A stretch of 64,000 nt of DNA from JBEGHD01 sp049334165. GTDB lineage: Bacteria; Bacteroidota; Bacteroidia; Flavobacteriales_D; Sanyastnellaceae. The stretch lies in NCBI GenBank assembly GCA_049334165.1, contig JBEGHD010000001.1; one strand, written 5' to 3'. Below, piece after piece: positions 8,180-17,552 of the stretch (its first letter is position 1; each line of letters starts with the position of its first letter). The position numbers were made by a program, and so were the translations under genes. Under the pieces are notes generated by a model. It saw nothing but the letters and a program-made list of their open reading frames with translations, was not told the DNA's origin and did no database searches.

Positions 8180-11100
8180 ATGGCCTTCAACGAAGATTCT
8201 CGTGTGAAAATCCCTACTATCCTGCACCTGACCAGGTTGGGTTATAAGTATCTTTCTTTGAAGGATGCAAACTGGGATTCGCGAACGAATATTTTTCCTG
8301 AGATTTTTGAGGAGAGCTTGTTGCGAATTAATCCTAATGTAAGTGCTGCAGAAGTGGAGAGATACTACGAGGATCTAAATTTACTTCTCGACAATGAAGA
8401 CTTGGGTCGTGCCTTTTACCAAAAGCTCGTAGCCAGAACTGGAATTAAGCTGATCGACTTCAACGATTTCGACAACAACAGCTTTCATGTAGTTACTGAG
8501 CTCCCGTACAAAAATGATGAAGATGTCTTCAGGCCTGATGTGACCATTCTTGTAAATGGAATGCCACTTGCCTTTATCGAAGTGAAAATTCCGAATAACA
8601 AAGATGGAATAATCGCTGAGCGGCAGCGCATGTTCCGCAGGTTTCAAAACAAGAAGTTTCGCAAGCTGCTCAATCTGACTCAGGTGATGGTTTTCTCCAA
8701 TAACATGGAGTATGAGGACGGTGAGATAGAGCCTCTGCAAGGTGCGTTTTATGCAACTACGGCTTATGGCAAACCAGGCTTCAACTATTTCAGGGAAGAT
8801 GATCCAGAATTTATAAATCAGGAACTGCCGGAGATCGAAGAACCTACCGAGAACAAAGTTCTACGCGACAATAACTTGATCGCGATCAAGACATCTCCCG
8901 AGTTTTTACAAAATAAGTCACCACAAAAGCCGACCAATCGAATCTGCACCTCACTGTTCAGAAGAGAGCGATTAGCTTTCATTCTTCGCTATGCCATTGC
9001 TTACGTAGAAGAAGAAAAAGGATTGCAAAAGCACATCATGCGCTATCCACAACTCTTTGCCACAAAAGCAATTGAAAAGAAGCTGGACGAGGGAATCAAG
9101 AAAGGAATTATCTGGCACACTCAGGGAAGTGGTAAAACGGCTTTGGCTTATTTCAACGTCCACTTTTTAACTGATTATTTCCAGAAGAAAGGCGTGGTTC
9201 CGAAGTTCTACTTCATTGTTGACCGCCTGGATTTGCTCATTCAGGCTTCTCAGGAATTTGAAGCCAGAGGATTGAAAGTTCATCGAATCGACTCTCGCGA
9301 AGAGTTTGCCAAGGAAATTAAATCAACCATGGCGGTTCACAATTATTCCGGGAATCGGGAAATTACTGTCGTGAACATTCAGAAATTCAAAGATGATCCT
9401 GATGTAATCCGCAACACCGATTACGATATAAATCTTCAGCGTGTGTATTTCCTTGATGAAGTTCACCGAAGCTATGCTCCGGAAGGAAGTTTCCTAGCGA
9501 ATCTGGAAAACTCCGATAAGAATGCCATCAAGATCGGATTGACAGGTACACCACTAATCAGCGGAGATGTAAAGTCGAAAGCTTTATTCGGTGACTACAT
9601 TCACAAGTATTACTACAACATGTCGATCAAAGATGGCTACACGCTGCGGTTGATTCGCGAAGAGATCCGAACAGACTTTGCGCATCGAATGAAGGAGAAA
9701 CTGGATGAATTAGAAAAAATAAACATTCTCAAAGGAGAAGGAGATAAAAAGAAAGTTTACGCTCATCCTAGTTTTGTTGAGCCGATGCTTGATTATATCG
9801 TTGAAGATTTTGAGCAATCTCGCATTCAGTTTGGTGACGACAGTGTTGGAGCCATGGTAGTTTGTGACTCTTCTGAACAAGCACGAAAACTTTATGACTT
9901 CTTTCAGGAAATGTATGCGAATGTACCTTTGAGCCAGGTAGCTGAAGAAAGAGCAACTTACAGGTCAAGAAGGAATAAGGTAGATACAGCCGCTCTCATC
10001 TTACATGATGAAGGAAACAAACAAGAGAGAAAAGATCATGTAGACAGCTTCAAAGCTGGGAAGATCGACATCCTCTTTGTTTACAATATGCTTCTCACGG
10101 GCTTTGATGCTAAGAGGTTGAAGAAATTATATCTGGCAAGAGTGGTGAAATCTCACAACTTGCTTCAGACACTTACGCGAGTTAATCGAACTTACAAAGA
10201 CTTTAAGTTTGGTTATGTGGTTGACTTTGCCGACATCCAAAAGGAATTCGATAAAACCAACAAAGCTTATTTTGATGAGTTGCAAGAAGAGCTTGGAGAT
10301 GACCTGCAACATTACTCGGACCTCTTCCTGAAGCCTGAAGAAATTGAAGAGGAAATAGACCGGATTTCCCGAATACTTTTTCCTTACACCACAAGTAACA
10401 AGGAATCTTTTTCATCAGAGTTGAGTGAGATTAACGACCGGGAAACGGTGCTGGAAATCGTGAAAGCTCTAAATACTTCCAAAAGTCTTTACAACCTTAT
10501 TCGCCTGACTGGCAATTTCGACCTGCTAGAAAAACTGGACTTTCGAAACTTAAATGTTCTGGCTCGATTGGCCAACCAGCGATTGGATCTGATTAACAAA
10601 CGTGAAGCAATGGAGCATGGGCGTGAGAGCGAGCAGTTGCTGAACATAGCCTTGGAAGATGTACTTTTCGCTTTCACTAAAGTAAAGTCTGAGGAATTAG
10701 TTTTGGCCGATCAGTTAAAAGATATTCTGAGAAGAACTCGTGAAGCTTTGTCTGATAACCTTGATAAATCTTCACCTGAATTCATAAACTTGCGCCAGGA
10801 ACTGGAGCGCCTGTTCAAGAAGAAAAACCTCAATGAGATTTCGAAGGAGGAAATGGAATCTAACATCAAAGAGTTGAGGAAAATTTACGACAAGGCTATT
10901 GAAGACGACCGAAAGAATCGTCTTTTGCGTGCCAAATATGACAATGACGCCAAGTACGCTCGCATCCACAAAAGATTGATGGAAAAAGGCGAGCCAACCG
11001 ATGACGAATTAAAACTCTTCAAAGCTCTCAACGACCTGAAAACTGCCACCGATGATTATGTGCAGCAAAATGCTCAGGCTCTGACCAATGAGGCTTTTAT

Positions 11101-11239
11101 TGAGCGAATGGTGATGAAAAAGATCATTGAGGAGTTCAAGAAGAAAAACAATATTAATCTTAATGCAGATCACACTCGCTTCATCAATAAACTGGTGGTG
11201 CGAGAATATCTGAACGAATTTAACGGAGCTGCTGCATGA
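8180..11239 (+). CDS. hsdR: Type I restriction enzyme, R (motor/nuclease) subunit
   Basis: A 1019-residue subunit, normal length for the family. The N-terminal nuclease domain shows RPDVTILVNG (Asp120) and AFIEVK (Glu134, Lys136). The superfamily 2 motor begins with Walker A TQGSGKT (Lys319), then FLDEVHRSY (DEVH, Asp426), GLTGTP, and the second RecA lobe with LLTGFDAKRLKKLYLAR and the arginine-bearing LTRVNR. The C-terminal part (about 700-1019) is helical and highly charged and should contact HsdM. The enzyme translocates DNA from unmodified sites using ATP and cleaves at a distance. The start codon ATG at 8180 gives the expected N-terminus. The stop overlaps the hsdM start by 4 bp (ATGA), so the genes are translationally coupled. 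Confidence 0.96.
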   Translation: MAFNEDSRVKIPTILHLTRLGYKYLSLKDANWDSRTNIFPEIFEESLLRINPNVSAAEVERYYEDLNLLLDNEDLGRAFYQKLVARTGIKLIDFNDFDNNSFHVVTELPYKNDEDVFRPDVTILVNGMPLAFIEVKIPNNKDGIIAERQRMFRRFQNKKFRKLLNLTQVMVFSNNMEYEDGEIEPLQGAFYATTAYGKPGFNYFREDDPEFINQELPEIEEPTENKVLRDNNLIAIKTSPEFLQNKSPQKPTNRICTSLFRRERLAFILRYAIAYVEEEKGLQKHIMRYPQLFATKAIEKKLDEGIKKGIIWHTQGSGKTALAYFNVHFLTDYFQKKGVVPKFYFIVDRLDLLIQASQEFEARGLKVHRIDSREEFAKEIKSTMAVHNYSGNREITVVNIQKFKDDPDVIRNTDYDINLQRVYFLDEVHRSYAPEGSFLANLENSDKNAIKIGLTGTPLISGDVKSKALFGDYIHKYYYNMSIKDGYTLRLIREEIRTDFAHRMKEKLDELEKINILKGEGDKKKVYAHPSFVEPMLDYIVEDFEQSRIQFGDDSVGAMVVCDSSEQARKLYDFFQEMYANVPLSQVAEERATYRSRRNKVDTAALILHDEGNKQERKDHVDSFKAGKIDILFVYNMLLTGFDAKRLKKLYLARVVKSHNLLQTLTRVNRTYKDFKFGYVVDFADIQKEFDKTNKAYFDELQEELGDDLQHYSDLFLKPEEIEEEIDRISRILFPYTTSNKESFSSELSEINDRETVLEIVKALNTSKSLYNLIRLTGNFDLLEKLDFRNLNVLARLANQRLDLINKREAMEHGRESEQLLNIALEDVLFAFTKVKSEELVLADQLKDILRRTREALSDNLDKSSPEFINLRQELERLFKKKNLNEISKEEMESNIKELRKIYDKAIEDDRKNRLLRAKYDNDAKYARIHKRLMEKGEPTDDELKLFKALNDLKTATDDYVQQNAQALTNEAFIERMVMKKIIEEFKKKNNINLNADHTRFINKLVVREYLNEFNGAAA

Positions 11240-12852
11240 CAGTTGATTACAGAGAAAAGACGAAAGAGCTCATTGATGACCTCAAGAGCGTGTGTGCGAA
11301 CTACGGCCTCGGCAATGACGGAAACGAGTACAAGATCATTGTGCAGATGTTTCAGTACAAGCTGATGAACGACAAGTTTGTAGGTGATGTCAAGAGAAAT
11401 CGTCCCGAACTGGCAGATGCCGATAACTTGCACGAGACGCTCGAGAATATGTCCTCCAGCGATTATGAAATGTTGCTCATGGAATTGGGTGAAAACGTGG
11501 CGGTATTGAAGCCAAAGCACTTACTCAGCTATCTGGCCTCCAGACAAAACGAGGACGAATTTCACAAAACGCTGGACGATACTCTCCGTGATATCGCTGC
11601 TACAAACAGCGACATATTTTCAGTGAAAACCCAGGGTGGTTCGCGCATTCCACTTTTTGATCGTTTGAGTGAATACATCAATGACACTTCGCGAAGAGAC
11701 AATTTTTGTAAAGCGATAATCGGGAAGCTCACACCTTTTAGCTTTGAACATATTTTTGAAGAGAAGTTCGACTTTTACGCAACTATCTTTGAATATCTGA
11801 TTAAGGATTATAACAAAGATGGTGGTGGAAAGTATGCCGAGTATTACACTCCGCATGCTGTAGCGAAGATTATGGCGCGTTGTCTGGTGACCGACAAAAG
11901 CGGTAATAAAAAACTATACGACCCAGCAGCGGGAACTGGTCAGCTGCTTATGAATTTGGCCCACCAAATTGGAGAAGATCGTTGTAGCATCTTCTCGCAA
12001 GACATCAGTCAAAAGAGTAGCACGATGTTGCGACTCAACCTGATTTTGAACAACCTGGTGCACAGTATTCCGAATATCATTGAAGGAAACACGGTTTTAA
12101 AGCCTTACCACAGTAAAGACTGGCCGGAGCATTTCGATTACATCGTAAGTAATCCGCCTTTCAAGCTGGACTTTAGCGAGTATCGCGATAGCCTGGACAG
12201 CAAAACAAATCAGGAACGTTTTTTTGCAGGCATCCCGAAAGTGCCGGGCAAGGCCAAAGACAAAATGGCCATTTACCTGCTCTTCATCCAGCACATTATG
12301 CATAGCCTCAATGAAACGGGTAAGGCAGCCATAGTGGTACCCACCGGTTTCATTACTGCCCAGAGCGGAATAGACAAGAAAATCCGTCAAAAGCTGGTGG
12401 AAGAACGTATGCTTGCAGGCGTGGTGAGCATGCCCAGCAACATTTTTGCCACCACGGGCACCAATGTGAGCATCCTCTTTCTGGATAAAACCAACAAGGA
12501 AGACGTGGTGCTGGTGGATGCCAGCAACCTGGGCAAAAAGGTGAAGGACGGCAAAAACCAAAAGACCCTGCTCAGCAATGAAGAGGAGGACCGCATCATT
12601 GAGGTTTTCAACAGCAAGCGGGCCGAAGACGACTTTTCTGTGGTGGTACCCTACGAGGAACTAAAGGCCAAAAACTACAGCCTGAGCGCGGGGCAGTATT
12701 TTGAAGTGAAGATTGAGTATGTGGATATTTCGCCAAAAGAATTTGAAGAAAAAATGGACGGCTACAAGGAAAGGTTGGATAAGCTCTTTGCGGAGTCAAA
12801 GAACCTTGATTCTAACATTCAGAATAGCCTTCAAAAACTTACTTATGGCTAG
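11236..12852 (+). CDS. hsdM: Type I DNA adenine methyltransferase, M subunit
   Basis: A 538-residue N6-adenine methyltransferase. The N-terminal helical HsdM_N region spans about 1-150. The catalytic domain has KYAEYYTPHAVAKIMA, the AdoMet-binding motif DPAAGTGQLLMNL (Asp229 onward) and the catalytic motif NPPF (Asn306). Further on are AIVVPTGFI and GVVSMPSNIFATTGTNVSI, both typical of HsdM. Two M plus one S subunit would form the methyltransferase; with R they form the restriction complex. The last 40 residues are coiled-coil-like. It overlaps hsdR by 4 bp and hsdS by 8 bp. Confidence 0.96.
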   Translation: MTVDYREKTKELIDDLKSVCANYGLGNDGNEYKIIVQMFQYKLMNDKFVGDVKRNRPELADADNLHETLENMSSSDYEMLLMELGENVAVLKPKHLLSYLASRQNEDEFHKTLDDTLRDIAATNSDIFSVKTQGGSRIPLFDRLSEYINDTSRRDNFCKAIIGKLTPFSFEHIFEEKFDFYATIFEYLIKDYNKDGGGKYAEYYTPHAVAKIMARCLVTDKSGNKKLYDPAAGTGQLLMNLAHQIGEDRCSIFSQDISQKSSTMLRLNLILNNLVHSIPNIIEGNTVLKPYHSKDWPEHFDYIVSNPPFKLDFSEYRDSLDSKTNQERFFAGIPKVPGKAKDKMAIYLLFIQHIMHSLNETGKAAIVVPTGFITAQSGIDKKIRQKLVEERMLAGVVSMPSNIFATTGTNVSILFLDKTNKEDVVLVDASNLGKKVKDGKNQKTLLSNEEEDRIIEVFNSKRAEDDFSVVVPYEELKAKNYSLSAGQYFEVKIEYVDISPKEFEEKMDGYKERLDKLFAESKNLDSNIQNSLQKLTYG

Positions 12853-14224
12853 AACTACTTGGAAGAAAGCTACTCTGAAGAGTTTGTGCCATAGAATCGG
12901 TGATGGGTTGCATGGCACACCTGAGTATTCAGACTCGGAAATCTACTTTATTAACGGTAACAACTTAGAGAACGGGGCGATCAAGATCACGGAAAACACT
13001 AAGACCGTTTCTGAGGAAGAACTTGAAAAACACCATATCCCGCTGAATGAAAACACCCTCTTGATCTCTATCAATGGAACGATAGGGGAGCTTGGCTTTT
13101 ACAATGGCGAGAAGGTGATGTTGGGAAAAAGTGCTGCCTATCTGAACTTTAAGAGTCCGATCAACAGGTTTTACTTTTACTATTTCCAACTACCTGAAAT
13201 CCAGAAGTATTTTTGGAACGTTGCTACGGGTTCCACAATAAAGAACTTGTCTCTTAAATCCCTTCAAGATCTTGAGGTTCCAGTTCCAGAAGAGTTTGAG
13301 TGGAAACAAATAAGCTCAACACTTTCCTCTCTCGACTCCAAAATCGAACTCAACAACCGCATCAATGCGGAGCTGGAAGCCCTGGCCAAGACGATTTATG
13401 ATTATTGGTTTGTACAGTTTGATTTTCCGATCTCCGCTGCCCAGGCCGCTGAGATGGGTAATCCAGAACTTGAGGGCAAGCCCTACAAAAGTAGCGGTGG
13501 TGCGATGGTGTGGAATGAGCAGCTGAAGAGGGAGGTACCGAAGGGATGGGGAAATTACTCACTTTCTGAAATTGGCGATATAATCGGTGGCAGTACTCCC
13601 TCAAAAGCCAAAAAGGAATATTTCACTGCTGGAGGTAGCGGCATTCCATGGATCACGCCAAAAGACCTTGCGGGTAGAAAGGGTAAGAGGTTTATTAGCC
13701 ACGGTGAGTTTGATGTAACCGAAGCTGGGAGAAAATCAGCTTCCTTAAAGATTATGCCAAAGGGAACGGTTCTTCTTTCGTCTCGTGCGCCTGTGGGTTA
13801 CATGGCAATTGCCAAAGAACCTGTGACCACTAATCAAGGCTTTAAATCACTCGTGCCCAATGATGGATTTTCAACCGAGTATGTTTTTCTGACGGTCCAG
13901 CTGTATTTACCCGCAATTATTAAAAAAGCTTCGGGTTCCACCTTTGCCGAAATATCCTCTTCCACATTAAAGACAGTAGAAATTGCGTCACCTCCTCATG
14001 AACTGATTGAAAAATTCACAGCTACAGTGGCACCAATGTTTGCTCAACAAGATGTATTGGAGCAAGAAAATCAAGAGCTGGCCTCGCTGCGTGATTGGCT
14101 GTTGCCGATGCTAATGAACGGGCAGGTGAACGTTAATTCTGATGAAGATTCGGAAAAGAAGAATTATGAGAAATCGGATGTGGTGAATTTTGCTGCGGAG
14201 GAGAGGGAGAATTATAAAAAATAA
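12845..14224 (+). CDS. hsdS: Type I restriction specificity (S) subunit
   Basis: A 459-residue specificity subunit with two target-recognition domains. TRD1 covers about 5-160 (GDGLHGTPEYSDSEIYFING), followed by a central conserved helix region about 165-210 (LDSKIELNNRINAELEALA). TRD2 runs about 235-395 (IIGGSTPSKAKKEYF, WITPKDL, LLSSRAPVGYMAI), and a second conserved helix ends with ASLRDWLLPMLMNGQVNV. I set the start at the ATG at 12845, overlapping the hsdM stop by 8 bp; the upstream extension of the frame to 12713 lies inside hsdM and gives nonsense (MSMWIFRQKN). The S subunit decides which bipartite sequence is methylated and cut; the target cannot be read from sequence. A remnant of a second hsdS end lies at 14951-15013. 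Confidence 0.95.
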   Translation: MARTTWKKATLKSLCHRIGDGLHGTPEYSDSEIYFINGNNLENGAIKITENTKTVSEEELEKHHIPLNENTLLISINGTIGELGFYNGEKVMLGKSAAYLNFKSPINRFYFYYFQLPEIQKYFWNVATGSTIKNLSLKSLQDLEVPVPEEFEWKQISSTLSSLDSKIELNNRINAELEALAKTIYDYWFVQFDFPISAAQAAEMGNPELEGKPYKSSGGAMVWNEQLKREVPKGWGNYSLSEIGDIIGGSTPSKAKKEYFTAGGSGIPWITPKDLAGRKGKRFISHGEFDVTEAGRKSASLKIMPKGTVLLSSRAPVGYMAIAKEPVTTNQGFKSLVPNDGFSTEYVFLTVQLYLPAIIKKASGSTFAEISSSTLKTVEIASPPHELIEKFTATVAPMFAQQDVLEQENQELASLRDWLLPMLMNGQVNVNSDEDSEKKNYEKSDVVNFAAEERENYKK

Positions 14225-14241
14225 TTTTAATACATATACAC

Positions 14242-14928
14242 ATGCAACTATCAGTTAAACCAAACCACGAGCTTGAGACTGTCTTAATTTTTGGCAAGGA
14301 AGGAAAAGACTTCCGGCTAGATGACTTAGCAGAATTTCTAAGACATTTAAAAGGAGTTTACGGTTACTTATTAAACAAGCCCGAATTATTTCAAGATTTT
14401 CTTCTTTATGACACTGCAAAAGAAGACCAAAGATTATCACAGCTAAGTCAACAGCTACCTATTTTACTGGAGAAAGAAGGTTTAAGCAAGAATTCTATAA
14501 CACGCTACTACAATAAAGACTTAGGTGATTCAGAACTTTTTATATCACAAATTAGGAAGCAGAGCCCATTGATGATCACCATCTCAGTAGCGAGTCTGGC
14601 TTTAGTTGGCGCTGTAATACTCTCAGGAGGGAAGTTAAACATATCCCTCTCGGGTATAAAAGTGGAATTGAATGCAATAGGAGACGGTTTGAAGAAGTTT
14701 CACGAATTCGTTCAGATCAGTAATCACAATAGAAAAGGTAGAGAAGAAGCAGCTTTAATTGTGAAGGATGAACATCAAAAATTGAGCGAGACGCCTGAGG
14801 ACACTCTAAGGGAAAGCATTAAAAGGTTAAAAAAGGCTTTAGCAACAAGAGATTTATTGGATACAACAAGGAATGCTCTTGAAGAAGAAATTGTGAAGAA
14901 GGAAAAGGAGTTAGCAAGAAGGAGGTAA
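14242..14928 (+). CDS. Unknown protein with one central transmembrane helix
   Basis: A 228-residue protein I do not recognise. Residues 1-105 are soluble and mixed, starting MQLSVKPNHELETVLIFGKE. Residues 109-129 (PLMITISVASLALVGAVI) form one clear membrane helix ending in LSGGKLNISLSG. The C-terminus (about 150-228) is long, charged and probably coiled coil (RESIKRLKKALATRD, EEEIVKKEKELARRR). It starts 17 bp after hsdS on the same strand and is followed by a fragment of an hsdS 3' end. Its A/T-richer composition than hsdRM and its position between hsdS and the hsdS remnant suggest that it was inserted into, or travelled with, the specificity locus. Function is unknown; a membrane-linked defence accessory is possible but unsupported. 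Confidence 0.75.
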   Translation: MQLSVKPNHELETVLIFGKEGKDFRLDDLAEFLRHLKGVYGYLLNKPELFQDFLLYDTAKEDQRLSQLSQQLPILLEKEGLSKNSITRYYNKDLGDSELFISQIRKQSPLMITISVASLALVGAVILSGGKLNISLSGIKVELNAIGDGLKKFHEFVQISNHNRKGREEAALIVKDEHQKLSETPEDTLRESIKRLKKALATRDLLDTTRNALEEEIVKKEKELARRR

Positions 14929-14950
14929 CGGTCATTTGAACGAGAATCCT

Positions 14951-15013
14951 GCCCCTCTATTTCATCTGCTGTTGTCTATGTTGACAAACGGTCAGGTGAA
15001 GGTTGGGGAATGA
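14951..15013 (+). pseudogene. 3' remnant of a second hsdS gene
   Basis: One frame reads APLFHLLLSMLTNGQVKVGE and then TGA (15011-15013). The part LLSMLTNGQVKV aligns with the C-terminus of the intact HsdS at about residues 418-432 (LLPMLMNGQVNV). The nucleotide sequence is also close over this stretch. No start codon or upstream S-subunit domains exist between 14929 and 14950, so only the tail remains. It is best read as what is left of a partly deleted or replaced specificity gene. Confidence 0.7.
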
Positions 15014-15047
15014 TTAAAGAAACCTTAACAAAAAATCGAAAGCAAAA

Positions 15048-16916
15048 ATGAGCGTAGAAGCACGTGACAGAAAAATAGAGAATTGGTATCATAAAATTAG
15101 ACACGGAGAGCTAAAGTTACCTCGCTTTCAAAGACATGAATCCTGGGATAGGAACAGAATTTCTAGTTTGCTTGCCACTATTATCAATGATTTACCACTG
15201 GGAATAACCCTTGTTCTAAATGTCGATAAAGAGCAGTTCATATCTCGCTATTTGGTCACTGCTGAATTTACTGAGCCTCCTTTCCCAAAGGTTCATGAGC
15301 AACTTCTGGACGGACAACAAAGGTTGACGGCAATATGGCGAGCTCTTCACAACAATTACGAGTGGGAAAAGTACTTTCTCTATCTGAAAGAGTATGACAC
15401 CTATTGGGAAGAGAACGGCCCTCTGGAGGATGTAGATGAAGAAAAAGCTGCCACTGCAATAGTCCAGAATAGGTGGATCCAGAAGAAAACGGACAAAATG
15501 ATGCCTCTCTGGGCTGACGAACCCACTGAGTCTCTAAAGCGAGGTTGCATTCCGCTAGAACTTCTGCGTCCAGAAGATATAAGCTCAGAAATAGAGGATT
15601 GGATTGTCGCTGCTCTTACCCCATTTAAACCACAGTCCGAAGATTCAGAATTTGCAGAGAAGTATGAAGTTTATGCTGCAAAGAAACAGAGGCTAAGTAC
15701 GGTTATCAACAGCTATCGAGAAACAGTTAAACATTACAATTTGCCTTTTTTGGCCCTGCCATCATCTACTTCTAAAGAAACCGCGCTGAGTGTTTTCATC
15801 AATATGAACACAAATAGTAAACCACTCACACAGTACGATATCATAGTAGCAGAAATTGAAGGTTTACAGGACACCTCACTACATGAACTGCAAGAGAAAT
15901 TAAATACTGAACATCCCTCTATTTCGAGATATTTCGATTTGTCTTTTCTTATCCTTTACACCAGCGCACTTATGCAAAATAAAGCTCCTAATAAACGGGG
16001 TATTTGGGATATGGACAAGAACGAAGTAGTTCGAAAATGGGACTCGATGGTTCAGGGACTAGCGAGTATGGCTACTTTTATGGAACAGAATCGAATCTTC
16101 GATGAAGATCGACTGCCAACCAATGCGGTGCTATCTGTAATAGCAGCATTGTATACTCAATTTGATAAACATGGAGATAAGGGAGGTCAGCTTCACATAC
16201 TCCTAAAAAAATATTTGTGGTCTTCGTTCTTCACCGATCGATATGAAAATTCAGCCGCTTCTCGTGCTTTTGCAGACTACATGAACATGGTCGGTTTCCT
16301 TTCAAATGGAATCAAACCTGAAAATGGGCAGCAGTATACCTTGAAAGACATCCCTGTATTAAATCGCGATTTATTCCCAGTTGCGACTGCTGATGAGCTT
16401 CTCCACATCACCTGGCCGAAGCGAGTGAGCATCAGAGGTCGAGGAATTCTGGCGGTGGCAAATTATTTTGGAGCATACGATTTTGCTGACGGTTCACAGA
16501 TAACTTCCGATAACGTTAGAAAAAGGGAGTATCACCACATTTTCCCTGATGCTTTAGTAAAGGAAGCCAATGATTACTTTGAAGAGGAAATCAATAGCAC
16601 GATTGCACTAAACTGCGCTCTTATCACCGGCAAAACAAATCGTGTGATTGGCAGAAAAGAGCCTTTGACTTATTTAAAAGAACGTTATGATTGGGCCTCT
16701 GAAACCATCATTAAACAACGCCTACAAAGTCACTTGATTCCAGTAGATGAACTAAAGGCAGGCGACTATGAAGGACTCACTATAGGAGAGAAAGCAGAAA
16801 AGATCAAAACGGACTTCAACAACTTCGTTCAAAAGAGAGCCCAACTGATTTCAAAAGCTGTCTACAAGCTAGTTGAAGGGGAAGAAGTGGATTCAACTGA
16901 ACTAGGAGAATACTGA
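15048..16916 (+). CDS. DUF262/GmrSD-like protein with C-terminal HNH-type motif
   Basis: A 622-residue protein. The N-terminal DUF262 (ParB/Srx-like) domain shows LPRFQRHESWDRNRISSLL (about 25-43) and LLDGQQRLTAI (Asp88-Gly-Gln-Gln-Arg92), the nucleotide-binding signature of this family. The middle has ALSVFINMNTNSKPLTQYDI, also typical. The C-terminus carries YHHIFPDALV (His496-His497) followed by NCALITGKTNRVIG, matching the HNH-type DUF1524 nuclease part of GmrSD proteins. GmrSD and relatives are modification-dependent (type IV) or phosphorothioate-sensing nucleases that act with NTP hydrolysis. Here the two parts are fused, as in single-chain members. It starts 34 bp after the hsdS remnant and may be co-transcribed with the hsd genes; its modified substrate, if any, is unknown. 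Confidence 0.85.
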   Translation: MSVEARDRKIENWYHKIRHGELKLPRFQRHESWDRNRISSLLATIINDLPLGITLVLNVDKEQFISRYLVTAEFTEPPFPKVHEQLLDGQQRLTAIWRALHNNYEWEKYFLYLKEYDTYWEENGPLEDVDEEKAATAIVQNRWIQKKTDKMMPLWADEPTESLKRGCIPLELLRPEDISSEIEDWIVAALTPFKPQSEDSEFAEKYEVYAAKKQRLSTVINSYRETVKHYNLPFLALPSSTSKETALSVFINMNTNSKPLTQYDIIVAEIEGLQDTSLHELQEKLNTEHPSISRYFDLSFLILYTSALMQNKAPNKRGIWDMDKNEVVRKWDSMVQGLASMATFMEQNRIFDEDRLPTNAVLSVIAALYTQFDKHGDKGGQLHILLKKYLWSSFFTDRYENSAASRAFADYMNMVGFLSNGIKPENGQQYTLKDIPVLNRDLFPVATADELLHITWPKRVSIRGRGILAVANYFGAYDFADGSQITSDNVRKREYHHIFPDALVKEANDYFEEEINSTIALNCALITGKTNRVIGRKEPLTYLKERYDWASETIIKQRLQSHLIPVDELKAGDYEGLTIGEKAEKIKTDFNNFVQKRAQLISKAVYKLVEGEEVDSTELGEY

Positions 16917-16950
16917 AATCTGCATTATCAAGTAAAAACAGCTTTTAACT

Positions 16951-17511
16951 ATGGAACATGGATTTACTACTTGGAAAGATATTATTGTTGTGCTTGTAAA
17001 TGTATTAGGGGTAGCAGCAATAATAATCGCAGTACAATCATACAGACTTAAACAGAAGAGCAATTATTTTCAGGTAGTTAACAATTTGGTCAACAAGTAT
17101 CAGGATAATTTTCTTGCACAGAATTATTTTGATAACGAGACAAGGAAGAAGTTCATCGACTTTGTAAATGAAGAACTATTCTACATTCAGTACGGTTATG
17201 TTCCTTTACCTATTGCAGTTGAATGGATTGATGGCATGCTCGATGTCCTACCTGTTATCAACAATGGGAAACAGTATTTCACGAATCCCAATTCTTTATT
17301 TAATTCTAAAATAGAGGATGACATCTTGAAGACCTATCCCAGGATCAAAAGAGCTCTTAGCATCACGTCCATTAACGATCCAGTAGACCTAACTAATAGT
17401 TCAAATATCGCCCTCAGAAGGGAGGTTGTTTCTGAAGTAATAGGTAACATTTTCAATAGTAAGAAAATGAAGAGAAGAGCTAAAAATGAGATGGATAAAA
17501 TTCATTTCTGA
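16951..17511 (+). CDS. Small unknown protein with an N-terminal membrane helix
   Basis: A 186-residue protein. Residues 9-29 (DIIVVLVNVLGVAAIIIAV) form one transmembrane segment; the rest is soluble and mostly helical (NYFQVVNNLVNKYQDNF, EELFYIQYGYVPLPIAVEW). The general layout, one N-terminal helix followed by a short helical domain with aromatic residues, resembles the loosely defined DUF4760-like proteins, but I cannot confirm this. It starts 34 bp after the DUF262 gene on the same strand and converges with the pair of minus-strand genes at 17553-19018. No enzymatic motif is visible. Confidence 0.7.
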   Translation: MEHGFTTWKDIIVVLVNVLGVAAIIIAVQSYRLKQKSNYFQVVNNLVNKYQDNFLAQNYFDNETRKKFIDFVNEELFYIQYGYVPLPIAVEWIDGMLDVLPVINNGKQYFTNPNSLFNSKIEDDILKTYPRIKRALSITSINDPVDLTNSSNIALRREVVSEVIGNIFNSKKMKRRAKNEMDKIHF

Positions 17512-17552
17512 ACTTTCGATTAAAGCTTTCAAGCAGCGTGGTACAGAATCAG

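Noticed and set aside
12713..12844. Upstream extension of hsdS
   Set aside because: Lies within hsdM in another frame and does not resemble an S subunit; the ATG at 12845 gives a normal start.
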